Origin: an uncultured Sphingomonadaceae bacterium
GTDB lineage: Bacteria > Pseudomonadota > Alphaproteobacteria > Sphingomonadales > Sphingomonadaceae
Direction: 5' to 3'
Length of the DNA: 64,000 bases
Assembly: GCA_947493215.1 (NCBI GenBank)
Contig: CANLQE010000004.1
Coordinates: 62,001 to 126,000, forward strand
Position 1 is the stretch's first letter, and every line of letters starts with the position of its first letter. The notes beneath the pieces are model-generated. The model was not told the DNA's origin. It saw only the letters and a list, made by a program, of their open reading frames with translations, and searched no databases. Below, one piece after another: positions 1-8,716 of this stretch. The position numbers and the translations under genes were made by a program.

Positions 1-682
1 GCGTGCCGTTATACCGGAGCTTTTTGCCATGAGCGTCCGTAACCATTGCCCCAGCCTCTTCGACGATTACATGGGCTGCAGCGATATCCCATTCGCTACC
101 CCAGCGGGTCGAAACGACCAGATCGGCGCGATCATCGGCCACCATTGCCAGACGCAGAGCGATGCTATTGGGTTTGAATACGGCGGTAAGATCAATACCA
201 TCGGGTAACTCTTCCACCGGCAATCGCGCGCCATCATATTCCATGCGTTGACTGGCTTTGAGCGCTTTGCCATTTACCTCTGTATGGCTACCCGCCTTCG
301 CCGTCCAAATCTCATCCATTGCAGGCGCGTTGAGCACACCAAATACCGGGGCCCCATTTTGCACCAGCGCAACCGATACGCACCAGCCGGGCTTGCCCTT
401 TACAAAATCCTTGGTGCCGTCAATCGGATCAACGACCCATGCCATATCACGGCCAGGCAAAGATTTGTCTTCTGCGGTTTCCTCTGACAGCCAACCGGCT
501 TTTGGCAGTTGCGCTTCCAACTGTTCGCGAAGAAAGCGGTCAACCGCAATATCGGCGTCGCTAACAATCTGTCCGGGCGATTTTTCCCATGTATTTTCGG
601 TAACTTTTCCTGCCTGCCATTGCTGCATGGCAAGATCGCCTGCTTCTCTGGTTATTGCAATAATCTTATCAAAATCAATCAA
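1..682 (-). CDS. Inositol monophosphatase family protein (CysQ-like phosphatase), 3' end missing
   Basis: The frame is open from a TTG codon at 682 to the window edge, so the C-terminus lies outside. The translation carries the metal-binding signatures of the IMPase superfamily: SEETAED, then WVVDPIDGTKDF, then WGSEWDIAAAHVIVEEAG near the edge. Members dephosphorylate inositol monophosphate or 3'-phosphoadenosine 5'-phosphate using Mg2+. The family is clear, but the substrate (inositol phosphate, PAP or histidinol phosphate) cannot be settled here. No ATG is available: the next upstream in-frame codon of note is a TAA at 700, and a CGGAG-like ribosome site lies about 10 nt before the TTG. The neighbour pmbA runs in the same direction upstream. 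Confidence 0.85.
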   Translation of the reverse strand, partial: MIDFDKIIAITREAGDLAMQQWQAGKVTENTWEKSPGQIVSDADIAVDRFLREQLEAQLPKAGWLSEETAEDKSLPGRDMAWVVDPIDGTKDFVKGKPGWCVSVALVQNGAPVFGVLNAPAMDEIWTAKAGSHTEVNGKALKASQRMEYDGARLPVEELPDGIDLTAVFKPNSIALRLAMVADDRADLVVSTRWGSEWDIAAAHVIVEEAGAMVTDAHGKKLRYNGT

Positions 683-695
683 CCCAAAATAACTC

Positions 696-777
696 CGTTA
701 GCCCTGAGCCTGTCCCCTTCCCATTGGGAGGGCATTTCTTGTCTGATAGACGTGGTTCGACAAGCTCACCACTAACG
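696..777. repeat. REP-like imperfect inverted repeat pair
   Basis: A 19-nt arm at 696-714 (CGTTAGCCCTGAGCCTGTC) is matched on the opposite strand by the arm at 759-777, with 15 of 19 positions agreeing. A 44-nt spacer separates them. The right arm contains TTCGACAAGCTCA, a core seen in many proteobacterial REP elements. It fills the gap between pmbA and the phosphatase gene. It could fold into a long hairpin in the transcript and act as a processing or attenuation site. Confidence 0.6.
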
Positions 778-798
778 ATTTAGCGCTGGCCGAATTTC

Positions 799-2145
799 TC
801 AACCACCGGCGACCGTCATACTATCGGTGCGCAACGTCGGAGCGTTAACCGCATAGCGATATTCCAGATCATCAGCCGGGATCAAACTAGCAAACATGTC
901 CTTGAGGTTTCCGGCAATGGTAATTTCCGAAACCGGTGGACCAATTTCACCATCAGTTATCAGGAAGCCGCCAGCACCGCGGCTATAGTCACCCGTAACT
1001 GGATTGACGCCTTGGCCAATTAATTCAGTGATATAGACGCCATGTTTAATGTCTTTGATCAGATCGGCCTTGCTGACCGAGCCCGCATTCATGTGAAGAT
1101 TGGTCACACTGACACCAGGAGCGCCGCCAACGCCGCGAGAGGCATGACCGGTCGGTTGCAGTCCCAATTGCCGTGCCGAAGCGCTTTCCATGATCCACTG
1201 GGTCAGACGACCATTGTCGATTAATTTTGTCTTTGCGGTGGGTAGCCCCTCACCATCGAAAGCTTTTGATCGCAGGCCGCGTTTGCGGTGCGGGCAGTCG
1301 ATAATATTGATCGCGCTATCAAACAGCTGCGTATCGAGAGCGTCGAGCAAGAAACTTGTTTTCCGGGCAATCGCGCTACCAGCAATAGCTCCAACAAAGT
1401 GGCCGAGCATCGAACTGCTGATCCGCGGATCAAACACTACCGGCATCGCGCCCGATGTGAAGTCCACCGGGTTCAATCGGGAAACCGCACGTTCGCCAGC
1501 CTCTTTACCAATTGCTTCCGGCATATCCAAATCTTCAAAATGCCGCCTACTGTCGTAGGCATAATCGCGTTCCATACCATCGCCCTCACCGGCAATCACA
1601 CTGGCGTGGCAACTATAGCCACTGGTGGAATAGGCGCCCGAGAAGCCATGGCTGGTGGCCAACGCAACGATCGAACGGCCAGCACTGGCCCCGCCACCTT
1701 CGCTATTCGTGACGCCCTCTACGGCTCGCGCAGCATCTTCGGATTTTAGGGCCATCTCGCGAAGTATAGCTGGATCGGGATCAATACCATCGTCACCGTC
1801 AATCGGATGGGGAGCGGATTTCATGACCAGTTCTTCAGGGGCCAAGCCCGCATATTGGTCTTCTGGTGCTTCGCGCGCCATATCCATCGCCCGGCCAACC
1901 AGAGCCGAAAGAATTTCCGGGTCCATGTCCGAGGAGGATACGGTTGCCGACCGCTTACCGGCAAAGACCCGCAGGCCGATTTCTTCGCCTTCGGACCGTT
2001 CGACATCTTCCAGATTACCCAGCCGCATCTGCACTTGGGTGGCAGCATCACAGACGTAAATCGCGTCTGCGGCATCCGCACCGGCTTTTTTGGCTTGGGA
2101 GATAAGGGCGTCGGCGCGATCCTGCGCTTCTTGTGGCTTTAGCAT
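799..2145 (-). CDS. pmbA: TldD/PmbA family protein (PmbA/TldE type)
   Basis: A 448-residue protein of the PmbA/TldE type, close to the E. coli PmbA length of about 450. PmbA and TldD form a heteromeric metalloprotease that matures peptides such as microcin B17 and degrades CcdA. TldD carries the zinc site and PmbA is the partner subunit. In agreement, I see no HExxxH motif here. Recognisable family segments are the N-terminal GADAADAIY region with NLEDVERSEGEEIGLRV, and the C-terminal HASRGVGGAPGVSVTNLHM and TGDYSRGAGGFLI stretches. It lies upstream of the phosphatase gene on the same strand, separated by the REP-like element. The family is confident; the peptide substrate in this organism is unknown. 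Confidence 0.9.
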   Translation of the reverse strand: MLKPQEAQDRADALISQAKKAGADAADAIYVCDAATQVQMRLGNLEDVERSEGEEIGLRVFAGKRSATVSSSDMDPEILSALVGRAMDMAREAPEDQYAGLAPEELVMKSAPHPIDGDDGIDPDPAILREMALKSEDAARAVEGVTNSEGGGASAGRSIVALATSHGFSGAYSTSGYSCHASVIAGEGDGMERDYAYDSRRHFEDLDMPEAIGKEAGERAVSRLNPVDFTSGAMPVVFDPRISSSMLGHFVGAIAGSAIARKTSFLLDALDTQLFDSAINIIDCPHRKRGLRSKAFDGEGLPTAKTKLIDNGRLTQWIMESASARQLGLQPTGHASRGVGGAPGVSVTNLHMNAGSVSKADLIKDIKHGVYITELIGQGVNPVTGDYSRGAGGFLITDGEIGPPVSEITIAGNLKDMFASLIPADDLEYRYAVNAPTLRTDSMTVAGG

Positions 2146-2214
2146 GGGCAGGACATAGGTATCGCAGGCGGCTAGGTCAACGCCGCTATCAGTCTAAACC
2201 GATCAGGTAATATT

Positions 2215-2610
2215 TTAGACGATGGCGCCAATGCCCTTGATCAGCGCGACAAAAATAAATGGTAATCCCAACGCCAGCGCCCATAGAACGACCTGATCTT
2301 TGCGGAACCGCGCAGCGATACTCTGTTGACTTAGGCCAACTGAGGGCATGTTTTCCCAGCGCTTCTCATATTTCCGGCAAAATGGGATGATAATCGCGAC
2401 AAGCAGAACCAAACCGAAATAAGGTGCAATCGACATGCCTTTGGTTTCGATAAAACTCAGCACAAAAAAGATTTGCATCATTGTGTAAACAAGCAAAGCA
2501 GTCGCGCAATTGTTGCTCATCTTCTTGTCCCAACGGACCGAGTGCGTGGTCATCCTATCACCGTCGGGACGATGTTTCGTGACCGATTTACGGGATGCTG
2601 CTGCAACCAT
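2215..2610 (-). CDS. Small hypothetical inner-membrane protein
   Basis: I do not recognise this family. The 131-residue product has a basic, polar N-terminus and then three likely membrane segments: around ATALLVYTMMQIFFVLSF, around APYFGLVLLVAIIIPF, and a C-terminal one around VVLWALALGLPFIFVALI. Two ATG codons are close together (2616 and 2610). The second is preferred because an AAGGGG ribosome site sits 7 nt before it but only 1 nt before the first. It runs in the same direction as pmbA, about 70 nt upstream of it, and could share its transcript. No function is assigned. Confidence 0.65.
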   Translation of the reverse strand: MVAAASRKSVTKHRPDGDRMTTHSVRWDKKMSNNCATALLVYTMMQIFFVLSFIETKGMSIAPYFGLVLLVAIIIPFCRKYEKRWENMPSVGLSQQSIAARFRKDQVVLWALALGLPFIFVALIKGIGAIV

Positions 2611-2840
2611 TTTCATTCCCCTTCAACAGTCTCTCTCCGCGCTGTCGAATATTTTCTTCCGACTAAACGCTCCTGACACTATAACCGGTTTTCATGAAAA
2701 ACCAAATCGGCGGATTTCAGGCTTAAAATATCATTAATATGACATAGGACTTGCCAAAAATTACAAGCTCCTACAGAATCAGTTTTCATTCGCAATGCAA
2801 TTACCGTCGCTTTTACTAATATTATTATCGGGGCAAATTT

Positions 2841-4127
2841 ATGACTATCACTCTCGCCGATCCGCTCTCCCTGCCCTGTGGTGCAGTTTTGCCCAATCGC
2901 ATTGGCAAAGGTGCGATGACAGAAGGCATGGCGACCCCGGATGGTTTGCCCACGCCCGAACTTGAAAGGCTGTACGGTGTTTGGTCCGACGGCGGAGCGG
3001 GGATGTTGCTGAGCGGGAATATCCAGATTGATCGCGATCATCTCGAGCGGCCAGGTAATGTCGTGATCGACAAGCCGGCTGATGACGCAATGATGGCCGC
3101 CCTAAAGGCCTGGACGTCGGTCGCAACGCGAGGCGGCAATCATTTCTGGGCGCAGATAAGTCATGCCGGACGGCAAACTCAGAGCAATGTAAACAAGCAC
3201 CCTAAGGCACCTTCCGCTGTTAAACTTGGCCTGCCCGGTGGTCAGTTTGGCGAGCCGGTTGCACTCACGATTCAAGAGATTGAAGAGCTTGTCGATCGTT
3301 TTGCTCTCGCAGCGAAGACCTGTCAGGACGCTGGGTTTACCGGCGTGCAAATCCACAGCGCTCACGGCTATTTGCTAAGCAGTTTCCTCAGTCCTCGCGC
3401 GAACCAGCGCACCGATGACTATGGCGGCAATCTAGAAAACCGAGCACGCTTTCTATTGTCAGCGGTAGCAAAGGTTCGCGCCGCAGTCGGTCCCGATTTC
3501 CCTATTTCGGTAAAACTCAACAGCGCCGACTTTCAAAAAGGTGGCTTTGCTTTTGAGGACAGTTTGCAAGTGGTTCAATGGCTGGAAGCCGCTAGTGTCG
3601 ACTTGATCGAAATATCCGGCGGCACTTATGAACAGCCGGCCTTGATGGGCGCCGATGGACTTGAAGAAAAAGAGGAACAGAATGTTGCGCCCTCTACGCA
3701 AGCGCGCGAAGCTTATTTTGTCGATTTTGCAAAAGCAATGCAGGCGTCGGTAAAAGTCCCGCTAATGGTCACCGGTGGTTTTCGTACTCGCGCCGCGATG
3801 GAACAAGCGCTTTCTGGCGGCGCAGCCGATTTGATTGGACTCGGCCGTCCGATGTGCGTCATGACCGATGCTCCAAAACAGTTACTCGCTGGCCTTGACG
3901 AGCTTCCGCGTTACGAAAATACACTGCAGCTTATCCCCAATTGGCTGGGCTTTCTGAAGCGCTTTCAGATGGTCAAAGCGATAGATGGCTTCGCTACCAT
4001 CTATTGGTTTTACGAACAGCTGCACAACCTCGGCGAAAGCGGAAAAACCGACTCAAGCCTCAGTGTTTTCAAAGGCTTCCGAGCTGTGGAGGCACGAAAT
4101 AAAGAAATCATGGCGGCCCGCAGTTAG
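2841..4127 (+). CDS. NADH:flavin oxidoreductase, Old Yellow Enzyme family
   Basis: A 428-residue FMN-binding TIM-barrel oxidoreductase. Diagnostic stretches are WAQISHAGRQ, the substrate- and FMN-binding segment IHSAHGYLLSSFLSPRANQR followed by TDDYGGNLENRARF, and the phosphate-binding VTGGFRTR...GLGRPM near the C-terminus. Family members reduce activated C=C bonds of enones, nitro compounds or dienoyl-CoAs with NAD(P)H. The protein ends soon after the barrel, so it lacks the 4Fe-4S and second flavin domains of 2,4-dienoyl-CoA reductase. The substrate cannot be predicted. It probably forms a short rightward unit with the membrane protein gene 50 nt downstream. Confidence 0.9.
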   Translation: MTITLADPLSLPCGAVLPNRIGKGAMTEGMATPDGLPTPELERLYGVWSDGGAGMLLSGNIQIDRDHLERPGNVVIDKPADDAMMAALKAWTSVATRGGNHFWAQISHAGRQTQSNVNKHPKAPSAVKLGLPGGQFGEPVALTIQEIEELVDRFALAAKTCQDAGFTGVQIHSAHGYLLSSFLSPRANQRTDDYGGNLENRARFLLSAVAKVRAAVGPDFPISVKLNSADFQKGGFAFEDSLQVVQWLEAASVDLIEISGGTYEQPALMGADGLEEKEEQNVAPSTQAREAYFVDFAKAMQASVKVPLMVTGGFRTRAAMEQALSGGAADLIGLGRPMCVMTDAPKQLLAGLDELPRYENTLQLIPNWLGFLKRFQMVKAIDGFATIYWFYEQLHNLGESGKTDSSLSVFKGFRAVEARNKEIMAARS

Positions 4128-4180
4128 CGCCGCAATATATAGTGTTTGAATAGCAACAAGCGCGCGGGCACAGTCTGACG

Positions 4181-4831
4181 ATGAGACCTCTCCTGAAAAT
4201 TATGGTTGCGCTAACGCTGATATTTATAGCGATATTCCTACTTGGCCAGTTCTTCGGTTTACTGACCGTGGACAAGGTTCGTGTCCTGTTGGAAACAGCA
4301 CAACAAACTGATCCAACCTATATTTTTGCAGCGGTCATCATCATCCTTTTGCTAGATATTATCCTGTCTGTTCCAACACTTGCGACCATATTGCTAGCCG
4401 GCTTTTTCCTTGGCTTTCCTTTGGGAGCAGCGGCCGGCCTTGCCGGACTGACTTTGGCGATGCTCACTGGATATATGATCAGCCGCAAATATGGCGACAG
4501 GGCTATTAATCTTCTTATCAAAAATGAAACAGAACGGACCGAAATCGCCACCAGTTTTGCGCGCAACGGCCCTGCTATGATCATGCTCGCGCGCGCAGTC
4601 CCGATGGCCCCGGAAGTCACCGCGTGTATGGCTGGAGTCACCCATATGCCGTTGATGCGCTATATGATATTCTATGCATTGGGCACTCTGCCCTATGTAG
4701 CAATAGCCGCATATGCCGGTTCGATCAGCAGTCCGAACGATCCCAAGCCTGCGATATTTGCCGGCCTTGGACTATATGCTGCACTATGGATCGGCTGGTA
4801 CATCTATCAGCACCGACAGAAAAGCCGGTAG
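4181..4831 (+). CDS. TVP38/TMEM64 (DedA-like, VTT domain) membrane protein
   Basis: A 216-residue polytopic inner-membrane protein with an N-terminal membrane helix, a re-entrant-type segment (SVPTLATILLAGFFLGFPLG followed by AAAGLAGLTLA) and C-terminal helices. The pattern matches the SNARE-associated/VTT family (TVP38, DedA). The conserved arginine is in LARAVPMAPE. Bacterial relatives influence membrane homeostasis and undecaprenyl-phosphate or phospholipid flipping, but the role of this subgroup is not fixed. It starts about 50 nt after the Old Yellow Enzyme gene and points the same way. Confidence 0.8.
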   Translation: MRPLLKIMVALTLIFIAIFLLGQFFGLLTVDKVRVLLETAQQTDPTYIFAAVIIILLLDIILSVPTLATILLAGFFLGFPLGAAAGLAGLTLAMLTGYMISRKYGDRAINLLIKNETERTEIATSFARNGPAMIMLARAVPMAPEVTACMAGVTHMPLMRYMIFYALGTLPYVAIAAYAGSISSPNDPKPAIFAGLGLYAALWIGWYIYQHRQKSR

Positions 4832-5017
4832 AACCCCCTGATCCAAGACGAGATAAATACCGAAATATCGCCGGTACCAACGCGCAGAAGCCGATGTTAG
4901 ATTTCTTATGCCATTGGAACCACGCGTACCGGCATTTAGGCCCTTCGTCGACATTCACATACAAGCGCTGCATTAACACCATTGCCCCCGCCATCCGCCT
5001 CGCCTAATTATCCCGAT

Positions 5018-5794
5018 ATGAAAATGTTCAAGCTGCATCGTTTCGCTCTTCCCATCATGGCGCTTGTCACTCTAGCGGCCACCGCTCCGTTGTCCGGATG
5101 CAAGCGGTTGCCGGATGCTGATGCGAATCGACCAGAGACGGCCCGGGCCTATCCGCCGGCTTCGCGACCGGTTTCTGATTTGGCTGGCAACCAATGGTCC
5201 ACCGAAACCGCACGCGACAAGCGCGGTGAGGCAGAAGAAATTATGAAAGCGGCGGGACTCGAACCTGGCATGACGGTTGCCGACATTGGCGCCGGGGAAG
5301 GCTATTATACCGTACGTCTGGCTGAGAGAGTCGGGGCCGATGGCCGCGTATTGGCGCAAGATATTGACGAAGACGCGATTAAACGGTTGGCAGACCGAGT
5401 GGCGCGGGATGCACTCGACAATGTGTCCATCAAGCTGGGTGCGCCCGATGACCCTCGCATGCCCGAGGACAGTTTCGACCGCGTCTTTCTGGTCCATATG
5501 TATCATGAAGTGCGCGAGCCTTATGCCTTTCTTTCCCGACTACGCCCTTCAATCAGAGCGGATCGCGATGGCGGTGAATATGATGGCGGTGAAGTGATTG
5601 TCGTCGACGTTGATCGACCTTTTGCGCAGCACGGCATTCCGCCCAAGCAGCTTTTCTGCGAGTTTGAGGCCGTCGGATATCAATTGATCGGCTATATGGA
5701 GCGGCCTGAGCTGGGTGGCTATTTCGCGCGGTTCCGCCCCGTTGGCAAAGCACCTTTGCCAGGCAAAATCAAACCGTGCGAGTTAAAGCAATAA
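5018..5794 (+). CDS. Class I SAM-dependent methyltransferase with lipoprotein signal peptide
   Basis: A 258-residue protein from ATG 5018. Its N-terminus is a basic n-region (MKMFKLHR), a hydrophobic stretch and a lipobox LSGC near residue 27, typical of a lipoprotein signal. The mature part is a Rossmann-fold methyltransferase: motif I VADIGAGEGYYTVRLAE, an acidic residue in LAQDIDEDAIKRLA, and motif IV-like FDRVFLVHMYHEV. A TTG 12 codons earlier is also possible, but the ATG gives the better signal peptide. A methyltransferase exported to a compartment without SAM is odd: it may be anchored differently, have lost catalysis, or have another role. The fold is confident; the substrate and location are not. 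Confidence 0.75.
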   Translation: MKMFKLHRFALPIMALVTLAATAPLSGCKRLPDADANRPETARAYPPASRPVSDLAGNQWSTETARDKRGEAEEIMKAAGLEPGMTVADIGAGEGYYTVRLAERVGADGRVLAQDIDEDAIKRLADRVARDALDNVSIKLGAPDDPRMPEDSFDRVFLVHMYHEVREPYAFLSRLRPSIRADRDGGEYDGGEVIVVDVDRPFAQHGIPPKQLFCEFEAVGYQLIGYMERPELGGYFARFRPVGKAPLPGKIKPCELKQ

Positions 5795-5815
5795 CATTGT
5801 ATAACAAAGACTTGC

Positions 5816-7621
5816 CTAGCCGTCGTCACCCATTTTCAGAGCTGCGATAAATGCCTCTTGCGGAATACTGACATTGCCATATTCACGCATCTTGGCCTTA
5901 CCCTTTTTCTGCTTGTCGAGTAGTTTCTTCTTACGACTGATGTCGCCGCCATAGCATTTGGCCGTCACATCCTTGCGCATCGCTGCGATTGTTTCACGCG
6001 CAATGACCTTGCCGCCGATAGCAGCCTGGACCGGAATTTTGAACAGATGCCGCGGTATCAGGTCTTTGAGCCGTTCGCACATATGCCGTCCGCGCGCTTC
6101 GGCTGCATCGCGGTGGACAATCATGCTAAGAGCATCAACTGGATCACTGTTGACCATGATATTCATCTTGACCAAATTACCGGAGCGTAGACCGACTTGA
6201 TGATAGTCAAAACTCGCATAGCCGCGCGAGATACTTTTCAATCGGTCGTAAAAATCAAACACAACCTCGTTGAGCGGCAATTCATAAACCACCTGCGCAC
6301 GATCCCCGACATAGGTCAGGTTCTTCTGAATCCCGCGCCGGTCCTGACACAGTTTGAGGATACCGCCGAGATACTCATCAGGGCAGTAGATAGTCGCCTC
6401 AATCCAAGGCTCTTCGATATCGGCAATTTTGACGACATCAGGCATATCGGCCGGATTGTGGAGAAACTGCTCCGACCCGTCATTCATCACCATTCGGTAA
6501 ATCACCGATGGTGCGGTGGTGATCAGGTCAAGATCATATTCGCGGGTCAGACGCTCTTGAACAATCTCCAGATGCAACAGCCCCAAAAACCCGCAACGAA
6601 ACCCCTGCCCCAAAGCTGCGCTGCTTTCCATTTCGAAGGTGAAGCTCGCGTCATTCAAGCGCAGCTTGCTAATGCTTTCGCGCAGCTTTTCAAAATCCGC
6701 TGCATCGACCGGAAAGAGACCGCAGAACACAACCGATTGCACTTCCTTAAAGCCGGGCAATGCTTCTGCCGCGCCGCCCTTAACGGTTGTAATCGTATCA
6801 CCGACCGCGGTTTGCGATACTTCCTTTATCTGCGCTGTAATGAAGCCAATTTCTCCGGCAGCCAATTCAGGCAGCTGCTCAATCTTTGGTGTCATACAAC
6901 CAACGCGATCCACCAGATGCTCGGTTCCTTGCGCCATGAACTTGATCCGCTGACCTTTGGTCAATACGCCATCAATGACGCGGACAAGGATGACAACCCC
7001 CAGATAAGGGTCATACCAGCTATCGACCAGCATGGCTTTGAGCGGCGCATCACGGTCGCCACCGGGAGGCGGTATCTTGTCAACAATCTGCTCTAAAATA
7101 TCCTCGATACCGATGCCGGATTTGGCGGAAGCGAGCACGGCTTCCGAAGCATCCAAACCAATAATCTCTTCAATCTCATGGCGCACCCGTTCCGGTTCGG
7201 CTGCGGGCAGGTCGACTTTGTTCAGAACCGGAATAATCTCATGATCATGCTCAATCGACTGATAGACGTTCGCAAGCGTCTGCGCTTCTACTCCCTGCGC
7301 CGCGTCAACGACCAGCAAAGCGCCTTCACAGGCGGCGAGACTGCGGGACACTTCATAAGCAAAATCCACATGACCCGGCGTGTCCATCAGGCTGAGCTCA
7401 TAAGCTTCGCCGTTCTTGGCTGTGTAGTGAAGACGCACCGTCTGCGCCTTGATCGTAATGCCGCGCTCGCGCTCAATATCCATATTGTCGAGCACTTGCT
7501 CGCTCATCTCGCGCGCAGTCAGACCACCGGTATGCTGGATCAAACGATCCGCTAACGTTGATTTGCCGTGATCAATATGCGCGATGATCGAGAAATTACG
7601 AATATGGGAGCGTTCAGTCAT
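5816..7621 (-). CDS. lepA: Elongation factor 4 (LepA), ribosome-associated GTPase
   Basis: A 601-residue translational GTPase, matching the E. coli LepA length (599). The G1 motif [10 protein letters not shown]2 [13 protein letters not shown]3 DTPGH and G4 NKVD lie in order near the N-terminus. EF-G-like domains follow, and the LepA-specific C-terminal domain ends in the basic [16 protein letters not shown] region. LepA acts on the ribosome in biogenesis, initiation or back-translocation under stress. The start is placed at ATG 7621 ([13 protein letters not shown]), where homologues begin. An upstream ATG at 7672 would add 17 unsupported residues. It converges with the methyltransferase gene on its left. 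Confidence 0.97.
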   Translation of the reverse strand: MTERSHIRNFSIIAHIDHGKSTLADRLIQHTGGLTAREMSEQVLDNMDIERERGITIKAQTVRLHYTAKNGEAYELSLMDTPGHVDFAYEVSRSLAACEGALLVVDAAQGVEAQTLANVYQSIEHDHEIIPVLNKVDLPAAEPERVRHEIEEIIGLDASEAVLASAKSGIGIEDILEQIVDKIPPPGGDRDAPLKAMLVDSWYDPYLGVVILVRVIDGVLTKGQRIKFMAQGTEHLVDRVGCMTPKIEQLPELAAGEIGFITAQIKEVSQTAVGDTITTVKGGAAEALPGFKEVQSVVFCGLFPVDAADFEKLRESISKLRLNDASFTFEMESSAALGQGFRCGFLGLLHLEIVQERLTREYDLDLITTAPSVIYRMVMNDGSEQFLHNPADMPDVVKIADIEEPWIEATIYCPDEYLGGILKLCQDRRGIQKNLTYVGDRAQVVYELPLNEVVFDFYDRLKSISRGYASFDYHQVGLRSGNLVKMNIMVNSDPVDALSMIVHRDAAEARGRHMCERLKDLIPRHLFKIPVQAAIGGKVIARETIAAMRKDVTAKCYGGDISRKKKLLDKQKKGKAKMREYGNVSIPQEAFIAALKMGDDG

Positions 7622-7674
7622 GTCCGCGCCGATAGCAGGGCTAATGCGGCCTGTCAGTAGAGAAACACGCAAAA

Positions 7675-7713
7675 ATGCACGCTGCTCATTGAACGATATT
7701 AAGCAGCGTGCAT
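7675..7713 (-). terminator. Rho-independent terminator of the outer-membrane barrel gene
   Basis: A perfect 12-bp inverted repeat (ATGCACGCTGCT at 7675-7686 and AGCAGCGTGCAT at 7702-7713) encloses a 15-nt loop. Read on the minus strand, the stem is followed at once by TTTTT. It sits just after the barrel gene's stop and before lepA, so it probably insulates lepA. Confidence 0.85.
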
Positions 7714-7747
7714 CTGTTCAGTCTAAAGACGTTCTGTTAGCGAGAAT

Positions 7748-8530
7748 CTAACCGCCGCCAAGAGGGATGCGGAAGCCGACGTTGAAAAGGGATTGCTCGC
7801 TCTTCACGCCCAAAGTCGCCGGCAGAAGATTAACGTCATAATCCCCGCGATCCATGTTGCGATATGTATATTGCCCAAAAACCTCAAATGACGGGCTTAG
7901 CTTATACGTAACGCCAGCCATGGCCTGATAGGCGAAGCGGGTCTTTTCATCATCCACGACATCAATGCCTGAAGGCGCATATTCAACGTCCTGTCGCGCA
8001 AAGCCTACGCCTGCTCCAACATAGGGCACCAAAGTCTCGCTAATCTGGAAATCATAGAGAGCATTGGCGAACAGACCGTAGTTTTTGATCTGACCATCAT
8101 CCGTGCTCAAAACTGCGCCGACCGTCGGATTGGCCGGATCAGCAGCAGCCCGGGTCAGAACAGCAGAATCTAAAGCATCAATGCCAGTTCCACCAACAGC
8201 TAGATCGCGATGCAAATCGACATTAGCTTTGTTGTAAAAGCCCTGTAGCTCTAGCCGCACACCATTATCGAAGCGATAACCAGCCAGTAAATTAAGGTCG
8301 AGGCCGTTGTTGAGTTCCGTCGTCCAATCCAGATCGGTACCCGATGCTATGGCGTCAAAGTCGGCCGTTGCCGCGACGTCTTCGTCAAACTCTCCGCGAT
8401 TTTTTGAATCGCTCGGCATATTAAGTCCGGCCGATGCGCCTACATAAGGCTCTCCGGCATATGCGGTGCCACCGAACGCAAGAGACGTTCCGGCAGCTAG
8501 GACTGAAAATAATTTTATCGAACTACGCAT
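7748..8530 (-). CDS. Outer-membrane beta-barrel (porin-like) protein
   Basis: A 260-residue protein with a clear signal peptide (MRSSIKLFSVLAAGTSLAFG, cleaving after AYA) and then alternating beta-strand segments typical of small OmpA/Opa-like barrels: PYVGASAGLNMP, DLNLLAGYRFDNGVRLELQG, TLVPYVGAGVGFARQD, and a last strand SLFNVGFRIPL. The start at ATG 8530 is chosen because a GGAG sits 6 nt before it. It is monocistronic and followed by a strong terminator. The specific role (passive pore or structural barrel) cannot be told from sequence. Confidence 0.85.
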   Translation of the reverse strand: MRSSIKLFSVLAAGTSLAFGGTAYAGEPYVGASAGLNMPSDSKNRGEFDEDVAATADFDAIASGTDLDWTTELNNGLDLNLLAGYRFDNGVRLELQGFYNKANVDLHRDLAVGGTGIDALDSAVLTRAAADPANPTVGAVLSTDDGQIKNYGLFANALYDFQISETLVPYVGAGVGFARQDVEYAPSGIDVVDDEKTRFAYQAMAGVTYKLSPSFEVFGQYTYRNMDRGDYDVNLLPATLGVKSEQSLFNVGFRIPLGGG

Positions 8531-8716
8531 AATCAACTCCAAACCCCTGTTCGGTGTTGCCCCGCCAGCGTGAATTAGGGATGCCCTTGATTATTTCAAT
8601 AAGCAGGTAGCTCGATTCGTCGCAAAAAAGCCCAGTTTTTCGGCTTTTGCGGTTATCCGCCCTGTCTTGTCGCCGTGCTGAAACAAGTGATCCGAAGACC
8701 TGTGAAGATATCGCAG

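Noticed and set aside
6197-7096. Open frame of 299 codons antisense to lepA
   Set aside because: It overlaps conserved LepA domains completely and has no recognisable motifs.
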